A stretch of 64,000 nucleotides of DNA from Azospirillum brasilense (lineage in GTDB: Bacteria; Pseudomonadota; Alphaproteobacteria; Azospirillales; Azospirillaceae): the NCBI RefSeq assembly GCF_007827815.1, contig NZ_VITH01000001.1:310001-374000 (forward strand), given 5' to 3'. A program made the translations under genes and the position numbers. Numbering within the stretch: position 1 is the stretch's first letter; every line of letters starts with the position of its first letter. The notes below the pieces were generated by a model. That model did no database searches, was not told the origin of the DNA, and saw nothing but the letters and a program-made list of their open reading frames with translations. Shown here piece by piece: positions 43,001 through 50,758 of this stretch.

Positions 43001-43845
43001 GAGCGCGGCCCCTTCACCGTTTCCACCTCGTCGGCGAACAGCATGGTGTGGATGCGCTGGGCGGTGTCCTGGAACGCCGGGCTGCCCATCGCGATATGGT
43101 CGTAGCCGTCGCAGTTCAGCTCCGCCTTCACCTGTCCGGGATGCGGCGACAGCACCAGGATGCGCGAGCCGACGACCAACGCCTCCTCGATGGAGTGGGT
43201 GACGAACAGCACGGTGAAGCGCAGATCGTCCCAGAGCTGGAGCAGTTCCTCCTGCATCTTGCGGCGGGTCAGCGCGTCGAGCGCGGCGAAGGGCTCGTCC
43301 ATCAGCAGGATGTCCGGCTCCATCGCCATGGCGCGGGCGATGGCGACGCGCTGCTTCATCCCGCCCGACAGCATGTGCGGATGCACGTCGGCGAACTTGG
43401 ACAGGTTCACCCGCGCGATGCAGTCCAGCGCCTTCTCCTCGGCCTCCCGGCGCGACGCCTTGCCGCTGGCGAGCAGTGGGAACATGACGTTCTGTTTCAC
43501 CGTCTTCCAGGGCGGCAGCTGGTCGAACTCCTGGAACACCATCATGCGGTCCGGTCCCGGCCCGGTCACCGCGCGCCCGTTCAGGCGGATGGCGCCCTCC
43601 ACCGGCGCCAGGAAGCCGCCCACCGCCTTCAGAAGCGAGGACTTGCCGCAACCGGACGGCCCCAGCAGGACGTAGCGTTCCGCCTGGAACACCTGGAAGT
43701 CGACGCGGTAGGTCGCGGTCACCAGATGGCGGCGCGTCTTGTACTGGAGCGTCACGCCGGACACGTCCAGCAGTGGGCGTTCGGACACGCCGGCGGTGCC
43801 CACGCCGTCGGTGTCCACGCTGGCGGGATAGGTGAAGGCGTTCAT
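42997..43845 (-). CDS. sulfonate/taurine-type ABC transporter ATP-binding protein
   Basis: The protein has 282 residues. Walker A is GPSGCGKSS, the Q-loop lies in MMVFQEFDQLPPWKTVKQN, the signature is LSGGMKQR, Walker B is DILLMDEPFAALD, and the switch His is in VTHSIEEAL. These are as in SsuB/TauB. The N-terminal ~25 residues are a low-complexity extension. It begins 4 bases after the binding protein stop. Confidence 0.94.
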   Translation of the reverse strand: MNAFTYPASVDTDGVGTAGVSERPLLDVSGVTLQYKTRRHLVTATYRVDFQVFQAERYVLLGPSGCGKSSLLKAVGGFLAPVEGAIRLNGRAVTGPGPDRMMVFQEFDQLPPWKTVKQNVMFPLLASGKASRREAEEKALDCIARVNLSKFADVHPHMLSGGMKQRVAIARAMAMEPDILLMDEPFAALDALTRRKMQEELLQLWDDLRFTVLFVTHSIEEALVVGSRILVLSPHPGQVKAELNCDGYDHIAMGSPAFQDTAQRIHTMLFADEVETVKGPRS

Positions 43846-43849
43846 CGGC

Positions 43850-44872
43850 TCAGCCCCCGGTTTCGCCGTGCAGGTCTTCGAAGAACAGGTCCTTCCAGGA
43901 GGCCGGCTTGTTCTTCATGGCACCGACCTTGTGCATGAAGTCGGCGAAAGCGCCGACGCGGGCGGGGGCCACGGTGAACTGGTTGTCCGGGTCGTCGAGG
44001 ATGCTGACGACGAAGGCCTTGTCGAGGTCGCCCCGGTTCTGCGCCAGATAGATGTCCGCCGCCGCGGAATGGTCGGCGTTGATGACGTCCATCGCCTCCT
44101 TCAGCGCGCCGAGGAAGGCCTGATAGGTCTTGGGATTCTTGGTCCGGAAGGCTTCCTTCGCCCAGATCAGGTTGAAGGTGTGCGGCCCGCCCAGCACGTC
44201 GTAGGAGCTGAAGACCTTGTGGATCTTCGGGTCGCGAAGCTGCTGGTACTGGAACGGCGGCCCGGAGATGTGGCCGGTGATCTCCGACGATCCGGACAGC
44301 AAGGCGGCGGTGGCATCGGGGTGTGGCAGCGAGACGGTCAGCTTGTCGAGCGCGTCGAACTTGCCCTCCCCGAACTCCTTCTCCACGGCCATCTGGAGCA
44401 CGCGGGCCTGGACGCCGACCTTCACCGCCGGCAGGGCGATCCTGTCCTTGTCGGTGAAGTCCTTGAGCGTCTTGACGTTGGGGTTGGTGGTCGTCAGGAA
44501 CAGCGGCATGCTGTTCAGGGCGGCGATGGCCTTGACGTTGGCGTTGCCCTTGGTGCGGTCCCAGATGGTCAGCAGCGGACCGACGCCCGCCGAGCCGAGA
44601 TCAATGCTGTCGGACAGCAGCGCGTCGTTCATCGCCGCCCCGCCGGAGAGCTGCACCCACTCCACGGTGACGTCGAGACCCAACTCCTTGCCATGCTTCT
44701 CGATCAGCTTCTGGTGGCGCAGCACATGCAGCGGCAGATAGCCCAGCCCGTACTGTTCGGCGATCCGTATCCGGCCTTCCGCCGCCGCCGGACCGGCCAG
44801 CGCTGCGGCGGCGAGCCCCAGCCCGGCCAGGGCGCAAAGCGCGCGGCGGATGACACGTCCAGGCTTAACCAT
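43850..44872 (-). CDS. sulfonate-type ABC substrate-binding protein, copy 1
   Basis: The protein has 340 residues with a signal peptide cleaved near AGPAAA. The mature part is an NMT1/SsuA-like binding protein (RIAEQYGLGYLPLHVLRHQKLIEKHG, then GVGPLLTIWDRTKGN and VSLPHPDATAALLSG). A clear GGAGG precedes the ATG. It is a paralogue of the protein at 46216-47253 and shares nearly the same opening and the PASWKD ending. It delivers substrate to the adjacent ATPase/permease. Confidence 0.93.
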   Translation of the reverse strand: MVKPGRVIRRALCALAGLGLAAAALAGPAAAEGRIRIAEQYGLGYLPLHVLRHQKLIEKHGKELGLDVTVEWVQLSGGAAMNDALLSDSIDLGSAGVGPLLTIWDRTKGNANVKAIAALNSMPLFLTTTNPNVKTLKDFTDKDRIALPAVKVGVQARVLQMAVEKEFGEGKFDALDKLTVSLPHPDATAALLSGSSEITGHISGPPFQYQQLRDPKIHKVFSSYDVLGGPHTFNLIWAKEAFRTKNPKTYQAFLGALKEAMDVINADHSAAADIYLAQNRGDLDKAFVVSILDDPDNQFTVAPARVGAFADFMHKVGAMKNKPASWKDLFFEDLHGETGG

Positions 44873-44966
44873 ACGAACCTCCGATAAATTTTACCTAATC
44901 TCTAGTAGGAAAATGACATCATGATTCCACGAATGATTCAACTGAGAAAATCGGATCTATTAACAA

Positions 44967-44995
44967 TTTACTTATGTAAAATTTGCATGTGCAAA
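44967..44995. promoter_or_regulatory. paired palindromes in AT-rich leader of binding-protein operon 1
   Basis: TTTAC-TTAT-GTAAA (44967-44980) and TTTGCA-TG-TGCAAA (44982-44995) lie side by side about 100 bp before the start at 44872, in a markedly AT-rich gap. They are candidate operators for a sulfur- or nitrogen-responsive regulator. No known motif is matched with confidence. Confidence 0.4.
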
Positions 44996-44998
44996 GAC

Positions 44999-45036
44999 GG
45001 GACCGGCATGGGGAACCGCGCCCCCACGCCGGTCCC
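44999..45036 (-). terminator. hairpin after the dioxygenase gene
   Basis: GGGACCGGC (44999-45007) and GCCGGTCCC (45028-45036) pair perfectly. Inner TGGGG/CCCCCA pairs extend the stem. It begins ~10 bases after the dioxygenase stop. On the minus strand only a short GTCTTTGC follows, so it is a weak-tailed terminator. Confidence 0.55.
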
Positions 45037-45046
45037 GGCCAGACGA

Positions 45047-45949
45047 TCAGGCGGCGATGCTCGGCTTGCGGCCGAGCACACGGGTCACGCTGGCGCGGCC
45101 GTCGACGCCGACCACCACATCGCCGGCCACCGTCGTCCGGCGGACGACGCGGGGTCGGCTGCCGTAGTCGTCGACGGCGCGGTGGATGGTGGCCCGGTTG
45201 TCCCAGATCGCCACGTCGCCCGGAGACCAGTGCCAGCGCACCGTGTTTTCGGGACGGGTGGCGTGGTCGGTGACGATGCCGATCAACCGGTTGGAGTCGG
45301 AGGTGCCGAATCCGATCAGCCGTTGCAGGAAATGCCCGACCAGCAGGGTGCGCTCACCGGTGACCGGATGGACGGAGACCAGCGGATGCTCCGTCTCGTA
45401 GACGGTCGAGGTGAAAACCTCGTTGAAGCGCTTCAGCCCGTCTTCGCGCACCGTCCCCCGGTCACCCGCGTAGTCGTACTGGTTGGTGTGGATCGCCCGC
45501 AGCTTGTCGGCCAGATCGCGCAACGGCTCCGGCAGTTCGGCGTAGGCCGCCGCCGTGTTGCCCCACAGCGTGTCGCCGCCGCGGTCCGGCAGCTCATGCG
45601 GGCGCAGGATGGTGATGCTGGGATAGGCGTCGAGGAAGGTGATGTCGGCGTGCCAGGAGCTGGCGCGCTCGCCGCGGGAGCCGTCCACGTCCAGGATGCC
45701 TTCGGTCCCGCTGAGCGACGGGACGGTCGGGTGACCGACCAGCCTGCCCCACAACCGCCCGAAGGCCTCCTGCCGGGCGTCGTCGAGGTGATGCTGGTCA
45801 CGGACGAAGACCACCTTGTGCTCGTACACGGCGTCCTGGATCGCTTTCAGCACCGCCGGGTGCAGGTCGCCGGACAGGGCGACACCGCGCAGTTCGGCGC
45901 CGATGTTGCCGTTGATGGGCTTGATGTCGAAACCGCTGGGAAGGCTCAT
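45047..45949 (-). CDS. Fe(II)/2-oxoglutarate dioxygenase, TauD/AtsK family
   Basis: This 300-residue protein has the HxD iron motif WHADITFLDAYPS, a distal His in ATIHRAVDDYG and an Arg in RPRVVRR for 2-oxoglutarate. The stretch LRPHELPDRGGDTLWGNTAAAY is closer to my recollection of alkylsulfatase AtsK than of taurine dioxygenase TauD. Either would release sulfite or sulfate from an organosulfur compound. It ends a three-gene unit: binding protein, microprotein, dioxygenase. The ATG at 45949 follows a short GGGAAGG-like stretch in the 65-bp gap. Confidence 0.9.
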   Translation of the reverse strand: MSLPSGFDIKPINGNIGAELRGVALSGDLHPAVLKAIQDAVYEHKVVFVRDQHHLDDARQEAFGRLWGRLVGHPTVPSLSGTEGILDVDGSRGERASSWHADITFLDAYPSITILRPHELPDRGGDTLWGNTAAAYAELPEPLRDLADKLRAIHTNQYDYAGDRGTVREDGLKRFNEVFTSTVYETEHPLVSVHPVTGERTLLVGHFLQRLIGFGTSDSNRLIGIVTDHATRPENTVRWHWSPGDVAIWDNRATIHRAVDDYGSRPRVVRRTTVAGDVVVGVDGRASVTRVLGRKPSIAA

Positions 45950-46014
45950 CGGACAGGCTCCTGTGGGAAGGGATGGACGGGCAGGCGGAGATGAAGGGCG
46001 GGGAGCGGCCGGCG

Positions 46015-46212
46015 TCAGGCCGCGTGGAACCAGGCGAGCAGCGCGACGGCGCCGAAGGCCAGCAGCACGAAGGCCCCCGACAGGGTGTGCAGACGCCCAA
46101 AGTCCAGCGGCGGATCGGTCTCGCCGGTGTCGGACATCAGCAGCCACAGCGCCATGGCCTCGGGAAACGGCAGGCAGATCAGTTCCACTGGCGGTTCACG
46201 GTCGCCGGGCAT
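46015..46212 (-). CDS. 65-residue single-helix membrane protein in the organosulfur operon
   Basis: This small protein has a Pro/Leu-rich N-terminal half and one C-terminal helix (SGAFVLLAFGAVALLAWFHAA). It starts 3 bases after the binding protein stop and ends 65 bp before the dioxygenase start, so it is very likely translated. I do not recognise it. It could tether the binding protein or be part of the uptake complex. Spurious translation is possible but less likely given the position and hydrophobicity. Confidence 0.55.
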   Translation of the reverse strand: MPGDREPPVELICLPFPEAMALWLLMSDTGETDPPLDFGRLHTLSGAFVLLAFGAVALLAWFHAA

Positions 46213-46215
46213 GGG

Positions 46216-47253
46216 TCAGCTCCCCGTTTCGTTGTGGAGAATCGGGAGGGTGTAGTCCTTCCACGAGGCCGGCTTGGTCTTGATCGAGCCGACGCGGTGC
46301 ATGTAGTCGGCGATCACGCCGGTGTTCTGCGGGATCTGGGAGTAGCTGATGTCGGGGTTGTCGAGCAGCGCCACGACCTCGTCCCGGGTCAGCTTGCTGC
46401 GCTCCTCCGCCAGATAGATGCGGGCGGCCTCGGCCTTGTCGCGCTTGATCAGCGCGAAGCCGTCGCCCATCGCCTTCACCACGGCGGCGGTGAGCTTCGG
46501 GTTCTCGTCGTAAAACTTCTGCGTGGTGTAGCTCAGCACCAGCGTCGCCTCGCCGATGACGTCGCGCGAATTCAGGATGCGGTGGACGTTTGGGTAGGCG
46601 AGCTGCTGCGATCCATAGGTCGGGGTGGTGATGTGGCCGGTGATTTCCGTCTTGCCGGAGACGAGCGCCGCCGTGGCGTCCGGGGGGCTCAACGTCGTGG
46701 TCAGCGGCTCGAAGTCATACTGATGGCCGGGCCCGAACTCCTTCTCCGCGGCGATTTGGAGAATGACCGAGTTGATGGAAACCTTCACCGCCGGCACTGC
46801 GATGCGGTCCTTGTCGGTCAGGTCGCGGATGCTGCGGACGTTCGGATTGTTGCTGTTGATCCAGTAAGCCGAGGAATCCAGCCCGGAGATCGCCTTCACA
46901 CCGAGGCCGCCGCGCGTCTTGTCCCAGACGGTCAGCAGCGGCGCGATACCGGCGGAGACGATTTGCGCGCTTCCGCTCAGCAGCGCGTCGTTGGCGGCCA
47001 CACCGCCGTTCAACACCAGCCAATTGACCTTGACCGGCCCGATGCCCTGCGCCTCGGCATGTTTCTCGATCAGCCCCTGATTCTTGGCGATCATCAACGG
47101 CAGGTAGCCCAGCCCGTACTGGATGGCGATGGTCAAATCCGTCGCCTCGGCCCGCGCGCCGCCCGCGGGGACAAGGGCTACACCCGCCGCCAGGGTCAGG
47201 CCGAGAAAAGCCCGTCTTGCGGTGGAACCGATGCGTTTCGCATCCGCTGTCAT
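46216..47253 (-). CDS. sulfonate-type ABC substrate-binding protein, copy 2
   Basis: The protein has 345 residues with a twin-arginine-like start (STARRAFLGLTLAAG) and cleavage near GGARA. The mature opening TIAIQYGLGYLPLMIAKNQGLIEKHAEA and GIAPLLTVWDKTRGG are close to the copy at 43850. The ATG at 47253 has an ideal GGGAGG. No permease or ATPase lies in its own operon, so it probably shares the neighbouring ones. Its divergent sequence suggests a different ligand. Confidence 0.93.
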   Translation of the reverse strand: MTADAKRIGSTARRAFLGLTLAAGVALVPAGGARAEATDLTIAIQYGLGYLPLMIAKNQGLIEKHAEAQGIGPVKVNWLVLNGGVAANDALLSGSAQIVSAGIAPLLTVWDKTRGGLGVKAISGLDSSAYWINSNNPNVRSIRDLTDKDRIAVPAVKVSINSVILQIAAEKEFGPGHQYDFEPLTTTLSPPDATAALVSGKTEITGHITTPTYGSQQLAYPNVHRILNSRDVIGEATLVLSYTTQKFYDENPKLTAAVVKAMGDGFALIKRDKAEAARIYLAEERSKLTRDEVVALLDNPDISYSQIPQNTGVIADYMHRVGSIKTKPASWKDYTLPILHNETGS

Positions 47254-47329
47254 TGAAGCCTCCCAAGAAAGCGCGCCGGAGTTGATCGACAACCCAATCA
47301 CAGCAATTTTATGAGGCTTCGTCAATTAT

Positions 47330-47350
47330 AATCTACTTAACAAGTAGATT
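47330..47350. promoter_or_regulatory. 9-bp inverted repeat upstream of binding protein 2
   Basis: AATCTACTT-AAC-AAGTAGATT is perfectly symmetric and sits ~80 bp before the start at 47253 in an AT-rich gap. It suits a LysR- or GntR-type operator. It differs in sequence from the other two dyads in this region. Confidence 0.5.
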
Positions 47351-47524
47351 TTTACGAGATGGTAATACAAAAAATTAATGCTTAATATCCATTCGGTTCG
47401 GCTTTGGCTGCTCCGCACGGCACAGGGCGGCCTTGTGTCTGTTGCGCTTTGAGCGAATGAAATTGGCGCGCTGGAGGGCGAAGCGGTGAGAAATCAAGGG
47501 GCTGGACAGCCCGAGTCCATCACG

Positions 47525-47884
47525 ATGGCGGTTCGATGTGGGACCATTGCGTCGGCGTTGCTCATGGCGGCCTGCGCCAACCTCAGCCCACCGCCACAAG
47601 CCGCCCCGGAACCCGGCGCGGTGAGCGCGCTGAATCGGCTGAGTTCGAATTCGTGCAACCCGGTCGTGGCGTCATCCCTCGCCGGGGTGCGCATACCGGT
47701 GTCCGAGGTGCGTTATCTCGCTTACGGTCTGTATCGTGACATCCGGAGGGGCGAGATTGTCGGCTACGATGCGTGGATGGGGCTGAACAGCCAGCCGGGG
47801 GCCGTCGTGGTGCAACTCGATGCGCTTTGCGCACCTCAGCAGATCTATGCCCGCGGCGGCGCCCGGCTGCCAGATGCCCGGTGA
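47525..47884 (+). CDS. small lipoprotein, unknown function
   Basis: The protein has 119 residues. The lipobox LLMAAC is at residues ~12-17, so the protein is acylated. The mature part has two Cys (NSCNPVV and ALCAPQQ) that may pair, and a VRIPVSEVRYLAYGLYRDIRRGEIVGYDAWM core. An upstream in-frame GTG at 47486 is possible. The family is not recognised. Confidence 0.68.
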   Translation: MAVRCGTIASALLMAACANLSPPPQAAPEPGAVSALNRLSSNSCNPVVASSLAGVRIPVSEVRYLAYGLYRDIRRGEIVGYDAWMGLNSQPGAVVVQLDALCAPQQIYARGGARLPDAR

Positions 47885-47943
47885 TCGACGTGGCGGGACA
47901 GATGCCGGAGGAGTCAGGCGCTCCGGGGCGCGGACCGCAAGGT

Positions 47944-47982
47944 CCAGAAACGAAAACGCCCAAGCAACTGAGTTGCTTGGGC
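47944..47982 (-). terminator. intrinsic terminator of tRNA-Ser
   Basis: GCCCAAGCAACT and AGTTGCTTGGGC form a perfect stem at 47958-47982. On the minus strand it is followed by GTTTTCGTTTC. It starts about 10 bases after the tRNA 3' end. Confidence 0.85.
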
Positions 47983-47990
47983 TGAATTCG

Positions 47991-48084
47991 TGGCGGAGGG
48001 GATGGGATTCGAACCCACGATAGGGGTTTGAGCCCCTATAACGGTTTAGCAAACCGCCGCCTTCAGCCTCTCGGCCACCCCTCC
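47991..48084 (-). tRNA. tRNA-Ser (anticodon GCT), CCA encoded
   Basis: It folds as a class II tRNA: acceptor GGAGGGG/CCCCTCC, discriminator G and encoded CCA. The D-arm is GGCCGAGAGGCTGAAGGC, the anticodon loop has TTTGCTAA (GCT, reading AGC/AGU), and a long variable arm (TATAGGGGCT...CCCCTAT) is present. The T-loop contains GGTTCGAATCC. Confidence 0.97.
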
Positions 48085-48281
48085 TACCGGGGCGGCGCTC
48101 TGTGGCGCCGCCGGCGTGGGTGCGTTCTAACGATCCGGATGGGGCCTGTCAACGCTTACTCTCCAAAAATGTGATCGCGTGGAGAAAGATCGAAATCTGT
48201 ATAAAATTTTATGTACTTTTTAGAAAATCAAAGGTAGCTTACCACCAGAACGCGATAGCAATCCTTGCTCGGGGGGACGCC

Positions 48282-48515
48282 ATGAGCCTGTCACGCCGCT
48301 GCGCCGAAACGCTGATCGATCTGGTCGAGATCAAGCTGAGCTGTCTCGAGATCACCGACCGCGAGGATCTGCGCGAGAAGGAGCTGCTGTTGCGCTGCGT
48401 TCAGGAGCTGAAAGCCGAGGTGCAGGGTGAAAGCGGCGCCACGGCGGCCTTTGCCCCACCCAAGCGGCGCGGCCGCCGCCCCAAGCATCTGCAGTTCCAG
48501 GACCTTCACATCTGA
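48282..48515 (+). CDS. 77-residue basic-tailed hypothetical protein
   Basis: The N-terminal ~50 residues form an amphipathic helical segment with regular Leu and Glu (ETLIDLVEIKLSCLE, EKELLLRCVQELKAEV), suggesting a coiled coil. The tail PPKRRGRRPKH is AT-hook-like (R-G-R-R-P), consistent with minor-groove DNA binding. A GGGGGGA lies 5-10 bases before the ATG, and the upstream gap is AT-rich. The function is unknown. A small nucleoid or regulatory protein is possible. Confidence 0.65.
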   Translation: MSLSRRCAETLIDLVEIKLSCLEITDREDLREKELLLRCVQELKAEVQGESGATAAFAPPKRRGRRPKHLQFQDLHI

Positions 48516-48545
48516 CGCGGCCCGCCGCCCGAACCGGCGAGTCCG

Positions 48546-50660
48546 TCAGACCGGGACCGCCGGCCCCGGCTCGGGCGATGGAACGGCCTCCGGGGCGGTT
48601 TCCCGCGCGACATGGCGCGGCAATCGCAGGGTGAATCCCGTGCCCTGCCCGGCCGCCGACCGCACCGCCACCGTCCCGCCCAGCACGCCCGTCACCGTGC
48701 TGTGCACGATGTGGAGACCAAGCCCCGAGCCGCCCTCGCCCCGTTTGGTCGTGAAGAAGGGCTCGAACACCTTCGTCAGATGATCGTCGGGAATGCCGAA
48801 CCCATCGTCGGAAAAATCGATGACGACGTGATCGTCGCCATCGGCATGGGCCGCGATGCGGATGGTGCCCCGCTGGTCGTCGCCATAGGCGTGAATCAGC
48901 GCGTTGATCACGAGATTGGTCAGAACCTGGCTCAGCGCGCCCGGAAAGCTGTCCATCTCCAGCCCCTCCGGACAGTCCACCTCCACCGCCACCAGCGTGC
49001 GCTTCAGCCGGGGTCGCAGGGAGAACAGCACCTCGTCGACGTAGGTGCGCAGATCGAAGGAGCGCCGCTCGCCGGAGGTCTGGTCCACCGCCACCCGCTT
49101 GAAGCTCTGCACCAGCGCCGCCGCCCGGTTCATGTTCGACACCAGCAGGCGCGCGGCCTCCGTCACCGTGTCGAGATACTCGGCCAGATTCGTCTTCTTC
49201 AACTGACCCGAATCGAAACGGACGCGCAGATCGCGGGCCTGTTCGGCGATGTGGCTGGCGGCGGTGAGGCCGATGCCGATGGGCGTGTTGATCTCATGCG
49301 CGACCCCGGCGACGAGTTGCCCCAGCGAGGCCATGGCCTCCGCCTGGATCAGGCTTTCCTGGGCGGCGCGCAGGTCGGCAAGCGCGCGCTCCGCTTCGTC
49401 GCGGGCGGCGACCATGGCGGCCTCCGCCGCCTTGCGGTCGTTGATGTCGTAGAGCCAGGTCAGCAGCGCCGGCTCCCCGTCCATCTCGATCTCACCCCAG
49501 CTCGACAGCACCCAGACGATCGTCCCGTCCGGCTTGCGGAAACGCACCTCGGCGTCGCGGAAGGGCCCCTCCCGTTCGAAGCGGTCGATCAGAGCCTGAC
49601 GGTCGGCCGGATCGGCGTACAGCCGCTCAGCCGGCATCGGCAACAGGTCGTCGCGCGACCGGCCAAGGATGATCTCGGACTGTGTGTTGCAGAACACCAG
49701 CAGGCCGTCGCGGCGCGTGATGTTCACGGCGATGGGGCTGGCCTCCAGGATGCGCAGCAGCCGTTCCTTGCCGGCGCGGACCTCCTCTTCCTGGCGGCGG
49801 CGCTCGGTGATGTCGGTCATGATGCCGACATAGCGCACCGCCTGTCCGGAAGCGTCGCGAATCGCCCGCCCCTGCGCGGCGATCCACATCCAGCCGCCAT
49901 CGGCCCGGCGCAGCCGGTAATCATAGGCATAGGCCGCGGTCTCGCCGCGCAGATGGGCGTCGATGGTGGTCAGCACGCGCTGACGGTCGTCGGGATGCAG
50001 GCGCCGATCCCAGAAGTCGGCGGGCATCTCCGGCGGCTCGGCGTAGCCCAGCATGCGCGCGAAGCTGTCGGACCACCAGCAGGTCCCCCGCGGGATGTCG
50101 GTGTCCCACACCGCCGCCCCGGTGGCGTCCAGGGCCATTTCCAGACGGTCCGCCAGATCGCGGCGCACCGCGTCGGCCTTCTTCTGCTCCGTCAGGTCGT
50201 AGAACCAGCTGATGTGGCAGCGCTGCCCTTCGAACTCGATGACGGTCGAACTCAGCGAACCCATGCAGGTTTCGCCGTCGCCACGGCGCAGCAGCACCTC
50301 CTGCCCGTCGAAGCGCCCCTCGGCGTAGAGACGATCGATGGCCGCCCGGCGGTCCCCCGGGTCATGGTAGAGCGGCCACATGCCGTCGCGCTGCAGCTGC
50401 TCGCCGCTGACTTTGAAACAGGTGGCGGCGCTGGGGCTGTGGTAGAGATTGTCGCCGTCGCGCGTGTTGATGAGAACACCGATGGGAGCGGTGTCCAGGA
50501 TGGCGCGCAGCCGGTCTTCCGTTGCCGCGGAGGAAGGGGTCGTCCTGTCGACCCGGAAGCGGCCCGCCACGCGCCGAGCCGCCAGCACGCCGGCGAGAAA
50601 TCCGGCCAGGAGACCGGCGAACAGCGCGAACAGCGCCACCGTCAGCGAATTTGCAATCAT
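48546..50660 (-). CDS. PAS-domain sensor histidine kinase
   Basis: This 704-residue protein has one N-terminal membrane helix (LTVALFALFAGLLAGFLAGVLA). Three PAS domains follow, starting near residues 48, 170 and 298, with the second ending in YVGIMTDITERR. Then come a short coiled coil, an H-box ASLGQLVAGVAHEINTPIG, an N-box LTNLVINALIHAY and glycine boxes DDGFGIPDDH and GGSGLGLHI. There is no receiver domain and no adjacent response regulator, so it is an orphan kinase. The ATG at 50660 has GGGAGG. No signal specificity is visible. Confidence 0.93.
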   Translation of the reverse strand: MIANSLTVALFALFAGLLAGFLAGVLAARRVAGRFRVDRTTPSSAATEDRLRAILDTAPIGVLINTRDGDNLYHSPSAATCFKVSGEQLQRDGMWPLYHDPGDRRAAIDRLYAEGRFDGQEVLLRRGDGETCMGSLSSTVIEFEGQRCHISWFYDLTEQKKADAVRRDLADRLEMALDATGAAVWDTDIPRGTCWWSDSFARMLGYAEPPEMPADFWDRRLHPDDRQRVLTTIDAHLRGETAAYAYDYRLRRADGGWMWIAAQGRAIRDASGQAVRYVGIMTDITERRRQEEEVRAGKERLLRILEASPIAVNITRRDGLLVFCNTQSEIILGRSRDDLLPMPAERLYADPADRQALIDRFEREGPFRDAEVRFRKPDGTIVWVLSSWGEIEMDGEPALLTWLYDINDRKAAEAAMVAARDEAERALADLRAAQESLIQAEAMASLGQLVAGVAHEINTPIGIGLTAASHIAEQARDLRVRFDSGQLKKTNLAEYLDTVTEAARLLVSNMNRAAALVQSFKRVAVDQTSGERRSFDLRTYVDEVLFSLRPRLKRTLVAVEVDCPEGLEMDSFPGALSQVLTNLVINALIHAYGDDQRGTIRIAAHADGDDHVVIDFSDDGFGIPDDHLTKVFEPFFTTKRGEGGSGLGLHIVHSTVTGVLGGTVAVRSAAGQGTGFTLRLPRHVARETAPEAVPSPEPGPAVPV

Positions 50661-50758
50661 CGGGCCTCCCGCCGGCTCCAATTGAAACCGACGGGAGAAC
50701 AAAATCAATGGCTATGACGCCGCACCGTGTTCCGGCGCGGCATCACGGCCGTTGCCGA

